A DNA stretch of 64,000 nucleotides from an uncultured Porphyromonadaceae bacterium (GCA_937921035.1 CALEUL010000045.1:15432-79431); one strand, 5' to 3'; positions 16,815 to 25,559 are shown, numbered from the stretch's first letter. Notes: generated from the letters alone by a model not told the origin. Numbers and translations: made by a program.

Positions 16815-17420
16815 ATGGATGTAAAGACCTCAATGCGGGAGATTCTCCTTGCAGAAAGCGAAGCCATAAAGAACATACCCGTTACCGACAGCTACGAGGA
16901 AGCTGTTGAGGCCATTGTGGAGCGTGTGCACCGTCGTGGCGGAAAACTCGTTACAGCCGGTATGGGAAAGGCCGGACAGATTGCCATGAATATCGCAACA
17001 ACATTCTCGTCTACGGGTACGCCTGCGGTGAATCTGCACCCCAGCGAGGCGCAGCACGGCGACCTGGGTGTCCTGCAGAAGAACGACATTGTCCTCCTGA
17101 TTTCTAACAGCGGAAAAACACGCGAGATTATCGAGCTTGTCGAGCTTCTCCACGGCCTTTATGCCGACATTCCGACAATTGTGATTACTGGCGCTCCCGA
17201 CAGCCCTCTTGCAAAAGCTGCCGACATTGCCCTGTTTACCGGTGGCGCTCCGGAGGTCTGCCCCCTGGGCCTTACCCCGACAACATCAACAACAATGATG
17301 ACGGTTATTGGAGATGTGCTGGTTGTGAATACTATGCGACGCATTGGCTTCTCTAAGGCCGAATATGCCAAGCGACACCACGGCGGCTACCTCGGTGTCG
17401 CCGCCCGCGCCAAGGACTGA
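16815..17420 (+). CDS. SIS-domain sugar-phosphate isomerase, KpsF/KdsD-like, no CBS domains
   Basis: The 201-residue protein is a lone SIS domain with the KdsD/KpsF signatures GMGKAGQIAMN, LHPSEAQHGDLG and SNSGKTREI. The full-length enzyme, arabinose-5-phosphate isomerase in the Kdo pathway, is about 320 residues with two CBS domains; this version lacks them. Single-domain KdsD-like proteins are known and can be active. The next gene, a PfkB-like protein, starts 4 bases after its stop, so the two are probably one operon that handles a phosphorylated sugar. The substrate is not established. Confidence 0.8.
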   Translation: MDVKTSMREILLAESEAIKNIPVTDSYEEAVEAIVERVHRRGGKLVTAGMGKAGQIAMNIATTFSSTGTPAVNLHPSEAQHGDLGVLQKNDIVLLISNSGKTREIIELVELLHGLYADIPTIVITGAPDSPLAKAADIALFTGGAPEVCPLGLTPTTSTTMMTVIGDVLVVNTMRRIGFSKAEYAKRHHGGYLGVAARAKD

Positions 17421-17424
17421 TTAT

Positions 17425-18342
17425 ATGAAAAAGATTATTTGCATTGGCGAGTGCTCGCTGAATCTTGTGCTCGATGCCGCTGGAAAACCTCTGGGCAGCC
17501 TTGCCGGCGGACGCATTGCAAACGCCGCAGCAATAATGGCGCGCGACGGTCTGAAGGTGCTCATGGCCTCCGAAACCTGCGCCGACCGTATCGGCGATAT
17601 CCTTGTGGGCAACCTCAGGGACGCCGGGGTAGACGTTACTTCTGTCGACCGTTTCACCGAGGGCCGTACGCCGCTGAATGTTTTCGTGCATTCCGCCGAT
17701 TCTGCCCGGCCGTCGCCAGTCCTCACTCGATACGAGGGATATCCCGACGACGCTTTCGATATTATTTGGCCGCGCATCGACGAAGGAGACATCGTCGTTT
17801 TCGGTGGCTACTATGCTTTGGACAAGCGAATGCGCACACGCCTCACCCGGCTATTGGCAAATGCCGTCGACCGAAAGGCTCTGATGGTATATTTGCCCGG
17901 CTATCTCCCGCAGCAGGAGTCCCGTATTACTCGCGTCATGCCGCAGATTCTCGAAAATCTCGAAATGGCTCATATCGTGGTTACTCGAAACAGAGACCTC
18001 GAACTGATTTTCGGTATCAAGACGCCCGATGCTTGTTACCACGACCATATCGATTTCTACTGCCGATCACTCGTGAATATAGACGACACATGCCGACGCA
18101 TTAGCTACTACACCGGCAAGGAAGTAAGCTCTGTCGAGATTCCAGAACGCGTATGCCGCACGCTCGCTTGGAACGCCGGCGCCGTCGCCGGACTCGTGGC
18201 CGAAATAGCTCTGCGCAATCTCGACGCGGCGGCTTTCGACGCTCCCGGCGGAGACCTGCGCGAGGCCCTCCTCGGAGCTGCTGCACGCAGTGCTATGGTT
18301 GCCGCGCAGTCGCTTACCGAGCAATGGCAATCTATCGAATGA
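17425..18342 (+). CDS. PfkB-family carbohydrate kinase homologue, catalytic Asp missing
   Basis: The 305-residue protein has the ribokinase/PfkB fold: an N-terminal GECSLNLVLD, SLAGGRIANAAAIMAR (the sugar-binding GG motif) and a C-terminal helix region. The C-terminal signature that is normally D-T-x-G-A-G-D reads LAWNAGAVAG, with A253 where the catalytic Asp base should be and N250 for the first Gly. The protein may be a non-catalytic sugar-phosphate sensor or use a changed mechanism. It starts 4 bases after the SIS gene. I chose ATG 17425, because the open frame upstream overlaps the SIS gene and does not resemble the family. Confidence 0.75.
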   Translation: MKKIICIGECSLNLVLDAAGKPLGSLAGGRIANAAAIMARDGLKVLMASETCADRIGDILVGNLRDAGVDVTSVDRFTEGRTPLNVFVHSADSARPSPVLTRYEGYPDDAFDIIWPRIDEGDIVVFGGYYALDKRMRTRLTRLLANAVDRKALMVYLPGYLPQQESRITRVMPQILENLEMAHIVVTRNRDLELIFGIKTPDACYHDHIDFYCRSLVNIDDTCRRISYYTGKEVSSVEIPERVCRTLAWNAGAVAGLVAEIALRNLDAAAFDAPGGDLREALLGAAARSAMVAAQSLTEQWQSIE

Positions 18343-18425
18343 AATAGTTAAGTTTAGTTTAAAAACAAGAATTATTAGTTAAAATCTGTAAAAGTTTAAG
18401 GTCGTTACAAACCGTAATTTAGTAT

Positions 18426-18911
18426 ATGTCAACATCTCAGAACGCCCCCCTGAATCCATTCCCTGTTGCCCGAGACATGCATGTCGCTATTGTTAGGACG
18501 CTGTGGAACAGTCATATAACAGAAAAATTGATGGCTTCCGCCATCGACACTTTCGGCAAGAACGGTATCGATAAAGATATGATTGATACCTTCGAGGTCC
18601 CCGGTGCTGTCGAACTGACTTTTGCCGCCGCCAAACTTGTAGATACTGGCCTGTATGACAGCATTTTAGTGCTCGGATGCGTTATCCGCGGTGGCACTCC
18701 GCATTTCGATTACGTGTGCCAGAGCGTAACGCAAGGCAATGCTTATCTTAACAGCGAGTGCGACATCCCAATTATTTTTGGCGTGCTAACCGTTGATACT
18801 GAGCAGGATGCGCTCGACAGATGTGGCGGCACCGCTGGCGATAAAGGTGCCGAATATGCCGTTGCAGCACTTCAGATGTACGATTTTGTCCAGAAAGTGA
18901 ACAATCTCTAA
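18426..18911 (+). CDS. ribH: 6,7-dimethyl-8-ribityllumazine synthase
   Basis: This 161-residue protein makes the riboflavin precursor lumazine from ribityl-aminouracil and 3,4-dihydroxybutanone phosphate. Family motifs are VPGAVELTFAAAKL (substrate loop), GCVIRGGTPHFDYV with the catalytic His at 93, and DIPIIFGVLTV followed by DKGAEYA. The length is normal. Small genes for a membrane-anchored and a lipid-anchored protein follow on the same strand. The other riboflavin genes are not in the window. Confidence 0.95.
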   Translation: MSTSQNAPLNPFPVARDMHVAIVRTLWNSHITEKLMASAIDTFGKNGIDKDMIDTFEVPGAVELTFAAAKLVDTGLYDSILVLGCVIRGGTPHFDYVCQSVTQGNAYLNSECDIPIIFGVLTVDTEQDALDRCGGTAGDKGAEYAVAALQMYDFVQKVNNL

Positions 18912-18967
18912 ACCCTTACCGTTGCCAGTGTGTTTTATGGATATATAAGACTTTAACATACAACACT

Positions 18968-19261
18968 ATGGCAAATTCTAATTCCGACAAAAGATCGACG
19001 GGTCTGTGGGCTTGGATTGTGATAGGGCTTATTGTCGCCGCTATCGCTGTGGGCACCCTCTTCTATATCGGGTGGTTCAATAACAACACCCACGTCGACA
19101 CACCCGCAGGCGACAATGTAGAGCACCAGTACACCATCACCGAACCGCAGGCAGACGCTCCTGGCGAGGCTCAGTGGCAGAATGCCGACGGCCAAAGCCT
19201 GCGCGAGGAAATTGTGGATCCGGCAGCCCCTACGGCGACTCCTCCTTCGCCTGAGAACTAA
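18968..19261 (+). CDS. Small single-pass membrane protein
   Basis: The 97-residue protein has a short basic N-terminus, one membrane helix (about residues 12-35, ending YIGWF) and an acidic, Pro/Ala-rich tail that should lie in the periplasm. No domain is recognised. It sits between ribH and a small lipoprotein gene, with 8 bases to the latter, so the two anchored proteins are likely co-expressed. Confidence 0.65.
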   Translation: MANSNSDKRSTGLWAWIVIGLIVAAIAVGTLFYIGWFNNNTHVDTPAGDNVEHQYTITEPQADAPGEAQWQNADGQSLREEIVDPAAPTATPPSPEN

Positions 19262-19269
19262 TTTGTAAG

Positions 19270-19722
19270 ATGAAATTATCAGTTCAGATCATACTTTCCA
19301 TTGTCCTGACGGTGTGTGTCGCTTCGTGCTCGCACACCGCCACAATGCCCCGACAACCCCTCGAGGCTGCTGAACAGGCATATACCGAGGGCAAATACGC
19401 AAAGGCGCAGATGCTGGCCGACAGCCTTATGCTATCGTCTGGCTTCAGCGACCTGCACGCAACGTCGCTTTGCCGCCTGTCGCTGTTGCTTATGCGCCTC
19501 AGCGAGGTTAACGGCGATGCAGGAGGCAACATAGCCCTTGCCGCACATGCTCTCGAGGCTGCCGAACGATGCGACAGCGACAGCACCGCTTGGTTCATAG
19601 AATCGCTGCCTGTCGACGACCGTGCACGCCTCATAATGGTTAATTCAATCGCCGAAGGTTCGCGTTTCGTCGCCGATACCGATTCGCTTGATATGGCGAT
19701 AGACTCTTTAATGCAGCTTTAG
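19270..19722 (+). CDS. Small lipoprotein with helical repeat character
   Basis: The 150-residue protein has a lipoprotein signal (Cys about residue 20, in VASCSH) followed by helices rich in Ala/Leu with TPR-like spacing (AAEQAYTEGKYAKAQMLADSL). The C-terminal half is acidic. Its function is unknown. It begins 8 bases after the preceding small membrane protein gene, and the SUI1 gene begins 2 bases after its stop. Confidence 0.65.
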   Translation: MKLSVQIILSIVLTVCVASCSHTATMPRQPLEAAEQAYTEGKYAKAQMLADSLMLSSGFSDLHATSLCRLSLLLMRLSEVNGDAGGNIALAAHALEAAERCDSDSTAWFIESLPVDDRARLIMVNSIAEGSRFVADTDSLDMAIDSLMQL

Positions 19723-19724
19723 CC

Positions 19725-20081
19725 ATGCCGCAAGATAACAAGACTAATTGGCTCGATGCACTCAGCGCACTTCGCGGAACAATGTCTCCCGAAGCCGAAG
19801 AACCCGCAGAAACAACTGTAGAAGCCGCTCCTGAAGCACCTGTGCAGAAGCAGCGCCTCGACATTATCCTCGACCGCAAGGGCCGCGGTGGCAAGACAGC
19901 CACAATAATAGCCGGATTCACCATCGACGACGGCCTGGTCGCCGAACTTGCCGCATATCTCAAAAAACAGCTTGGTACAGGCGGTTCCGCCCGTGGTGGC
20001 GAGATACTCGTTCAGGGCGACAGGCGCGAAGATGTTCTGAAGCTTCTCACAAAAAAAGGTTATAAGGCCCGCATAATCTGA
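19725..20081 (+). CDS. SUI1-domain translation factor (YciH-like)
   Basis: The 118-residue protein has an acidic, Ala/Glu-rich N-terminal tail (residues 1-40) and a SUI1/eIF1 domain with DRKGRGGKTATIIAGF, the loop that interacts with the ribosomal P site in eIF1, then GTGGSARGGEILVQGD and a final GYKARII strand. Bacterial YciH-like proteins can influence start-site fidelity. It is sandwiched between two small genes with 2 bases and 1 base of spacing, so it is part of a tight operon. Confidence 0.88.
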   Translation: MPQDNKTNWLDALSALRGTMSPEAEEPAETTVEAAPEAPVQKQRLDIILDRKGRGGKTATIIAGFTIDDGLVAELAAYLKKQLGTGGSARGGEILVQGDRREDVLKLLTKKGYKARII

Positions 20082-20082
20082 T

Positions 20083-20361
20083 ATGGATACGGCAAACATT
20101 CTCAGTATGATTTCTTCGGGGCACCTCGGCGATGCGCGCCTGGCCCTCGACGGAGCCGCCGCAGAAGCCACTGCACCGCGAGACAAAGCCGCCGTGGAAT
20201 ATTTGCGCGGGCGCCTGGCATGGAAAGAAGGAAACAAAGGCGAAGCCATCAGCTGCTACGAGCGAGCCACTATTATGGATCCAGACAGCGATGCCGCCGT
20301 AGCCCTCGACCAGGCTCGCGAGATAATGGACTTCTTCAACAAAGATTTATATAATCCTTAG
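20083..20361 (+). CDS. Small TPR-type protein
   Basis: The 92-residue protein contains a tetratricopeptide-like pair: VEYLRGRLAWKEGNKGEAISCYERATIMDP is a typical TPR unit, here read in two helices. It ends in MDFFNKDLYNP, an ending I recall as common in small Bacteroidetes TPR proteins. It probably binds a protein partner. It starts 1 base after the SUI1 gene, so the two are probably co-translated. Confidence 0.75.
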   Translation: MDTANILSMISSGHLGDARLALDGAAAEATAPRDKAAVEYLRGRLAWKEGNKGEAISCYERATIMDPDSDAAVALDQAREIMDFFNKDLYNP

Positions 20362-20439
20362 CCTGTCCATTTCGCAACTCATTATGATTTCTCTTTCGGG
20401 CAAGATTAGGACAATATTTTGTTCTTTTTGCCCACTATT

Positions 20440-20471
20440 TTTGTTTAGGACACCGAAATGTTGTAACTTTG
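20440..20471 (+). promoter_or_regulatory. Promoter of the barrel gene before nagB
   Basis: TTTG at 20440-20443, 20 bases, TAACTTTG at 20464-20471. The leader is about 55 bases. Confidence 0.78.
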
Positions 20472-20533
20472 CGGCTGTACGTGGCACTTTTACGGTGCTC
20501 TCGACAGCAGAATTCATTTAATACTAATCAGAT

Positions 20534-21169
20534 ATGAAATCACTGAAAATTCTTATTGTCGCTGCAGTGGCAGTGCTTGCAACAGCGCTTCCTGCTTCGG
20601 CTCAGTTCAGATTCGGACCTAAAATCGGTACCGAGGTAACCAACATGCGTTTCGACAAGGATGTTTTCAACGCCGAAAACCGTGCCGGTTTCACCGGTGG
20701 TCTTCAGGTGGAATTCACTATTCCCGTCATCAATCTCGGTTTCGATCTTTCCGCAATGTATGTTCACCGCGTGTTCAACTCCGATGCCTTGAATAGCGAT
20801 GAGGGCGATATGTATAAGAACTATAAAGAGCGCGATTATATCGAGATTCCTCTTCACCTCAAATATAAAATCGGTCTGCCTGTGGTCGGCAGCATCATAA
20901 CACCCTATATTTTCACCGGTCCCAACTTTGCTGTGCTTGCTTCCAAGAAGGGAATCACCGAAGGCATGAAAAACAAATCCTTCGACACCGCATGGGATTT
21001 CGGTCTGGGTCTGCAGCTGTTCACACACCTGCAGATCGGCGCTTCCTACAGCGTCGGCATGAACAAGACCGTGGAACTTGTGAACAAAGTGGGTGCCCCG
21101 AATATCAATACTATCGATCTTGATTCCCGCTGCAACTTCTGGACAATCACCGCAGCATGGATGTTCTAA
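20534..21169 (+). CDS. PorT-family outer-membrane beta-barrel protein
   Basis: The 211-residue protein has a signal peptide (residues 1-23, ending ASA) and small-barrel strands: FRFGPKIGTEVTNMRF, GFTGGLQVEFTIPV, GFDLSAMYVHR, YIEIPLHLKYKIGL, FTGPNFAVLAS, WDFGLGLQLFTHLQIGASYS and a final FWTITAAWMF. This pattern is the OMP_b-brl_2/PorT-like family, common in Bacteroidetes; the role is unknown. It has its own promoter. nagB begins 43 bases downstream with no terminator seen between them. Confidence 0.82.
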   Translation: MKSLKILIVAAVAVLATALPASAQFRFGPKIGTEVTNMRFDKDVFNAENRAGFTGGLQVEFTIPVINLGFDLSAMYVHRVFNSDALNSDEGDMYKNYKERDYIEIPLHLKYKIGLPVVGSIITPYIFTGPNFAVLASKKGITEGMKNKSFDTAWDFGLGLQLFTHLQIGASYSVGMNKTVELVNKVGAPNINTIDLDSRCNFWTITAAWMF

Positions 21170-21212
21170 TTATTACCTTAGAACCTGTCAATAACTTAAA
21201 AGAATTGATTTT

Positions 21213-22025
21213 ATGCGCCTTATAATTGAAAAAGACTATGCCGACGTATCACGTTGGGCAGCAAATTATGTAGCTTCGCGTATCAACGCAGCAAACCCCA
21301 CTCCCGAGCATCCCTTTGTTTTGGGCTGTCCCACCGGAAGTTCGCCGTTAGGAATGTACCGCAACCTCATCGAGCTGTACAAGGCCGGAAAAGTTTCCTT
21401 CCGCAACGTAGTAACATTCAATATGGATGAATACGTAGGTATTCCCCGCGACCACGAGCAGAGCTACTACACCTTCATGTGGTCGAACTTCTTCAGCCAC
21501 ATCGACATCCCCGCCGAAAATGTGAACATTCTCAATGGTAATGCCGAAGATCCCGAAGAAGAATGCCGCCGCTTCGAGGAGAAAATCGCTTCCTACGGAG
21601 GTATCGATCTGTTCATGGGTGGCGTGGGGCCCGACGGACACATCGCTTTCAACGAACCAGGCTCGTCGCTCACATCGCGCACCCGCATGAAAACCCTCAC
21701 ACAGGATACAATCATCGCCAACTCCCGCTTCTTCGAAAATAACGTTGACCTCGTTCCCAAGACCGCGCTCACAGTCGGCGTAGGCACCGTAATGGCTGCC
21801 CGTTCGGTAATGCTCATCGTCAACGGCCACAACAAGGCTCGCGCGCTGCGCCACGGCGTTGAAGGCGGTATATCCCAGATGTGGACTATCTCGGCTCTGC
21901 AGATGCACCCCAAGGCAATCATCATTGCCGACGACGACGCTTGCGCCGAACTTAAAGTAGGCACATACCGCTACTTCAAGGACATTGAATCTGCCAACCT
22001 CGATCCCGACACTCTTCTGAAATAA
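21213..22025 (+). CDS. nagB: Glucosamine-6-phosphate deaminase
   Basis: The 270-residue enzyme converts glucosamine-6-phosphate to fructose-6-phosphate and ammonia, the last step of amino-sugar breakdown. The active-site residues sit at the same positions as in E. coli NagB: D72 in FNMDEYVGI, D141 and H143 in GPDGHIAFNEPGSS, and E148. The phosphate-binding GCPTGSSPLGMY is also present. It is a normal full-length gene. The neighbours do not include nagA. A strong terminator follows. Confidence 0.97.
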   Translation: MRLIIEKDYADVSRWAANYVASRINAANPTPEHPFVLGCPTGSSPLGMYRNLIELYKAGKVSFRNVVTFNMDEYVGIPRDHEQSYYTFMWSNFFSHIDIPAENVNILNGNAEDPEEECRRFEEKIASYGGIDLFMGGVGPDGHIAFNEPGSSLTSRTRMKTLTQDTIIANSRFFENNVDLVPKTALTVGVGTVMAARSVMLIVNGHNKARALRHGVEGGISQMWTISALQMHPKAIIIADDDACAELKVGTYRYFKDIESANLDPDTLLK

Positions 22026-22040
22026 TTTTCTATCCCTATA

Positions 22041-22079
22041 AACAACGGACACCGGCATAACGTCGGTGTCCGTTGTTTT
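22041..22079 (+). terminator. Intrinsic terminator of nagB
   Basis: A 16-bp stem (22041-22056 with 22062-22077, one G-T pair) with a five-base loop; the transcript ends in a short T-rich tail. Confidence 0.85.
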
Positions 22080-22152
22080 GCTGCCGTTCTGTAGCGGTTG
22101 AATTGTTATGTAATTCGGCGATTCGGGTAAGTGCTTTGCGGCATGTTTTTTG

Positions 22153-22160
22153 TACCTTTG
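22153..22160 (+). promoter_or_regulatory. -7 element for the DUF3737-malY operon
   Basis: TACCTTTG matches the consensus and lies 22 bases before the ATG. The nearest TTTG (22135-22138) gives a spacer of only 14 bases. Confidence 0.45.
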
Positions 22161-22182
22161 CACTGTATAAATCCGATTTGTT

Positions 22183-23025
22183 ATGAAACTGATTCAAAAC
22201 ACCGAGTTCGGCGGCGAGCGTCCCCTTTTTGCCGAACACGATATACGACTTGAGAATGTTGCCATCCACGCCGGCGAGTCAGCGCTAAAATGCTGCCGCA
22301 ACGTCGAGGCAGACCACTGCGTTTTTGAAGGTAAATATCCTTTCTGGCATGTGGCGAATTTCAGGGTGAGCAACTGTACATTCACGCCCGGTGCGCGTGC
22401 CGCACTGTGGTATTCGGAGAATCTCGAAATGACAGATACCGACGTGCAGGCTCCTAAGATGTTCCGCGAGATGGACCGACTTAGCCTCACAAACGTCAAT
22501 ATCCCCGATGCGCAGGAAACCTTGTGGCACTGCCGCAATATATGTCTGCGTAATGTAAAGGTGGCGCATGCCGACTATATTTTCATGCACTGCGACAATA
22601 TCCGTATCACCGATTATCACCAGGATGGAAACTATTCTTTCCAGTACTGCCGTAATGTGGAGATTTCCAATGCCGTAATCAACAGCAAGGATGCTTTCTG
22701 GAACACCGAGAACGTTACCGTGCGCGATTCCGTTCTCAACGGCGAATACCTCGGCTGGCATTCCCGCAACCTGCATCTTATCAACTGCCGCATTTCCGGT
22801 ACGCAGCCGCTGTGCTACTGCCACGGTCTTGTGTTGGAAAACTGTTCTTTCGATCCTGACTGCGACCTCGCTTTCGAGGATTCCGATGTCAGCGCTGTTA
22901 TCAACACACCCGTAACAAGCATCAAGAATCCGAGTTCAGGCCGCATTGTAGTGCCCGCAGTGGGAGAGACAATTATAGACGTACATCAGAAGGCTCCCGC
23001 CGACTGCATTATAGAAATCGGCTGA
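22183..23025 (+). CDS. DUF3737 family protein (right-handed beta-helix type)
   Basis: The 280-residue protein has the repeated short rungs of DUF3737: many units of 20-22 residues with NVEADHC, WHVANFRVSNC, LWYSENLEMTD, LWHCRNICLRN, FMHCDNIRITD, FQYCRNVEISN, FWNTENVTVRD and WHSRNLHLINC. The regular N-V/I-x-I-x-N/D pattern and stacked His/Cys/Trp suggest a parallel beta-helix. It has no signal peptide, so it is cytoplasmic. Its stop shares one base with the start of the MalY/PatB gene, and I recall the two families occurring side by side elsewhere. The biochemical role is unknown. Confidence 0.85.
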   Translation: MKLIQNTEFGGERPLFAEHDIRLENVAIHAGESALKCCRNVEADHCVFEGKYPFWHVANFRVSNCTFTPGARAALWYSENLEMTDTDVQAPKMFREMDRLSLTNVNIPDAQETLWHCRNICLRNVKVAHADYIFMHCDNIRITDYHQDGNYSFQYCRNVEISNAVINSKDAFWNTENVTVRDSVLNGEYLGWHSRNLHLINCRISGTQPLCYCHGLVLENCSFDPDCDLAFEDSDVSAVINTPVTSIKNPSSGRIVVPAVGETIIDVHQKAPADCIIEIG

Positions 23026-24197
23026 TGGACGAGCGTTTCAGGCACCTTTTCGATGAAGGCGTGGAGCGCCGCCACGGCGATTCGTATAAATGGGACACTT
23101 CCATGCCCGACGATGTGCTGCCTCTGTGGGTGGCCGACATGGACTTTGCAACAGCGCCTGCCGTGCAGGAGGCCTTGCGCCGCAGGGTAGAGCATGGCGC
23201 CTTCGGCTATGTGAAAGTGCCCGATGCGTATTACGATGCAATCATATCGTGGTTCTCGTGTCGCCACGGCTGGGATATTGCACGCGAATCGGTCCTCTAC
23301 ACCTCCGGTGTGGTGCCTGCGCTGTCGGCCGTGATAAAGGCCCTTGCGGTGCCGGGCGACAAGGTTATTGTACAGACACCTGCATACAACTGTTTCTTCT
23401 CTTCCATCCGCAACAACGGATGCGAGCTGCTCGAAAACCCTCTTCGTTTCACAGGCGACAGCTATGTGATGGACTTCGACGACCTCGCTGCCAAAGCCGC
23501 CGACCCGCGGGCGCGTCTGTTGCTGCTGTGCAATCCTGCCAATCCTGCCGGGCGCGTGTGGACACGCGACGAGCTGATGCAGCTTGCCCGTATATGCCGC
23601 GATAACAATGTTATCGTGGTATCCGACGAGATTCACTGCGAGCTTGTGTATCCGCCGTATGTATACACGCCTTTCGGTTCATTGCCAGTCGAGTTCTCGC
23701 AACGTGCGGTTGTGTGTCTGTCGCCCAGCAAGGCGTTCAACACCGCCGGATTGCAGAATGCTGTCATTGTGGTGCCGGATGCCGACATGCGGCGCCGCAT
23801 CGACAAGGCGATAAACATAAACGAGGTATGCGACGTCAATCCCTTCGGCGTGGCGGCGCTCATTGCAGCTTACAACGAAGGAGGCCTCTGGCTCGACGCG
23901 CTCGTTGAATATCTTAAAGGCAATTATGACATGATGGTGTCCTTCTGCCGCGAGCATTTCCCGCAGTTGCCTGTCTGCCGTCTCGAGGGCACCTACCTTG
24001 TGTGGATGGACTGCCGCGCTCTCGGCAGATCGTCGGCGGAAATCGAGGAAGAACTTCTCGCCTCCGAGGGCCTGTGGCTCAATGCCGGCGCCATGTATGG
24101 CGACGACGGCTTCCTTCGCTGGAACATCGCCTGTCCCCGCGCACGCCTCAAGGAGGCCCTCCGTCGCTTCGCTGAATATATGAAGCGCTTAAAATAA
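23025..24197 (+). CDS. MalY/PatB-type PLP-dependent C-S lyase/aminotransferase
   Basis: The 390-residue fold-type I enzyme has the PLP lysine at K236 in LSPSKAFNTAGLQ, the NPANPAGRVW motif (N170) and the D201-E202-IH pair. The start resembles MalY/PatB (PLWVADMDFATAPAVQEAL), which separates it from ordinary aspartate aminotransferases. The family is usually cystathionine beta-lyase, releasing sulfide, pyruvate and ammonia from sulfur amino acids. It is coupled to the DUF3737 gene by a one-base overlap. The actual substrate is not shown by sequence. Confidence 0.88.
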   Translation: MDERFRHLFDEGVERRHGDSYKWDTSMPDDVLPLWVADMDFATAPAVQEALRRRVEHGAFGYVKVPDAYYDAIISWFSCRHGWDIARESVLYTSGVVPALSAVIKALAVPGDKVIVQTPAYNCFFSSIRNNGCELLENPLRFTGDSYVMDFDDLAAKAADPRARLLLLCNPANPAGRVWTRDELMQLARICRDNNVIVVSDEIHCELVYPPYVYTPFGSLPVEFSQRAVVCLSPSKAFNTAGLQNAVIVVPDADMRRRIDKAININEVCDVNPFGVAALIAAYNEGGLWLDALVEYLKGNYDMMVSFCREHFPQLPVCRLEGTYLVWMDCRALGRSSAEIEEELLASEGLWLNAGAMYGDDGFLRWNIACPRARLKEALRRFAEYMKRLK

Positions 24198-24242
24198 TTC
24201 GGATACAAGAGGGCGTTGTTTGAGGCTAAAGCTGTTTGTTTT

Positions 24243-25559
24243 TTATATCATATACACTTTGTATCGCTGAGAGCCAACTGTTACTATGCAAGTGCCGCGG
24301 CGTGCAATGGTTAGGGAGGCGTTGCCGCCTGCATCGGTGTGGGTCTGACATAAAAGGTGCCCGTCGGTACTGAACACACTCACATCCGCTCCGGCCACGG
24401 CGCCGGTAATTTCCATTGTGCCAGCCTCAAAATGTATCTTGCATTTTTGTTCGGCTACTTCCGTAATGCCGCCGAGATTATCGAGGTATTCGCTTTGACA
24501 GATGTTGATGCCACCAGAGCCATCGGAACGTCTTACAGAGCCTTCTCTAAGGGTGAACTTGTATGCTATGTCCTTATCCAGACGATAGTTGTCAAAATCG
24601 CCCCATACAACACACTGCGGTTCTTCTCCTTTGGAGCTGTTGTCGTTTTTGAATTCCTCTATGGTCGGTTTTATGGACATAAGCAACTCTTCGCCGTGAA
24701 AATTGCATTTCCATAGTTCTACTGCTGCGTGCTCGGTAAGCACTACGGGTTCATAGAAATAGTATGCAATCTTCTCAAGTTCTCGGTTGTCCGATAATGA
24801 GATTCTGCTGAAACAATTCAGAGGTTTTTCTTTTATAGGTTTGTTATATGACCCGACAACATCCACCCGCAATTCTTCGTTTACAATGTCATCTCTATCT
24901 TTTGCATGTACTGCCCCTGCAGGCAGAACTACGCTATAGTGAACGCCTTTTTCGAAATACATTTCTTTATCATATTCAACGCCGGCAGTGCCTTGGTCCC
25001 AGTCCCATGTTACGAGGAGATCAAATATTTTGAAGAGCTCACCTTCCCGATACACTTCCAATGTGGCACCGTTATCTTTGGCAGTTTCTGTAGGAAAAAT
25101 AAAGTGTACATCATATAATTTCTCTACCGCATCCTTGTCTTCCGGAGATGTCATCCACAAATGCAGGTGTGCAGGAACCTCAAAATGCTCAACGATTTCG
25201 TCGTTGCTGGCATTATTGACGGTCATTGATTGAATGAAACCTTCCGGAATCACAAATTCGTATTTTCCACCTACAGGAAGTTTAAGAGGTTCAGCAAATA
25301 CTATAGAAATAAAGCTTTCATTGATTTGTTCATATACGCACAACTCTAATGGATATTTGGCAATCACTTTACCATTCTCTTGCAAAAGACAGTATGAATC
25401 CGGAACAATGGAAACAATGTCTTTAAATAACCAATTGATTGCATGCAAAACGTGATAGCCGGATCTTTCGTCAAGCGTTGAATATTCCGGTACAAGGCCA
25501 CCAGCAAAACTGCCACCCCATGTCATGACCAGCATGACAAATAATAATATTCTTTTCAT
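24243..25559 (-). CDS. Secreted protein with T9SS-like C-terminal tail
   Basis: The 438-residue protein starts at ATG 25559 with a signal peptide (MKRILLFVMLVMTWGGSFAG); the upstream in-frame extension is unlikely. The last 55 residues (VSVFSTDGHLLCQT, then ASLTIARRGTCIVTVGSQRYKVYMI in two pieces) resemble the type IX secretion C-terminal tail, with the usual D-G turn, G-x-Y/C-I-V-x-V strand and terminal K-V. The body is beta-rich with no recognised domain. It is AT-rich compared with its neighbours. The stop codon of a subtilisin remnant ends 7 bases upstream, so this gene probably once followed an S8 peptidase gene. Confidence 0.68.
   Translation of the reverse strand: MKRILLFVMLVMTWGGSFAGGLVPEYSTLDERSGYHVLHAINWLFKDIVSIVPDSYCLLQENGKVIAKYPLELCVYEQINESFISIVFAEPLKLPVGGKYEFVIPEGFIQSMTVNNASNDEIVEHFEVPAHLHLWMTSPEDKDAVEKLYDVHFIFPTETAKDNGATLEVYREGELFKIFDLLVTWDWDQGTAGVEYDKEMYFEKGVHYSVVLPAGAVHAKDRDDIVNEELRVDVVGSYNKPIKEKPLNCFSRISLSDNRELEKIAYYFYEPVVLTEHAAVELWKCNFHGEELLMSIKPTIEEFKNDNSSKGEEPQCVVWGDFDNYRLDKDIAYKFTLREGSVRRSDGSGGINICQSEYLDNLGGITEVAEQKCKIHFEAGTMEITGAVAGADVSVFSTDGHLLCQTHTDAGGNASLTIARRGTCIVTVGSQRYKVYMI

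Noticed and set aside
17344..17424. Upstream start for the PfkB-like gene.
   Set aside because: The extra codons overlap the SIS gene and do not resemble a PfkB N-terminus, which starts at KIICIGE.
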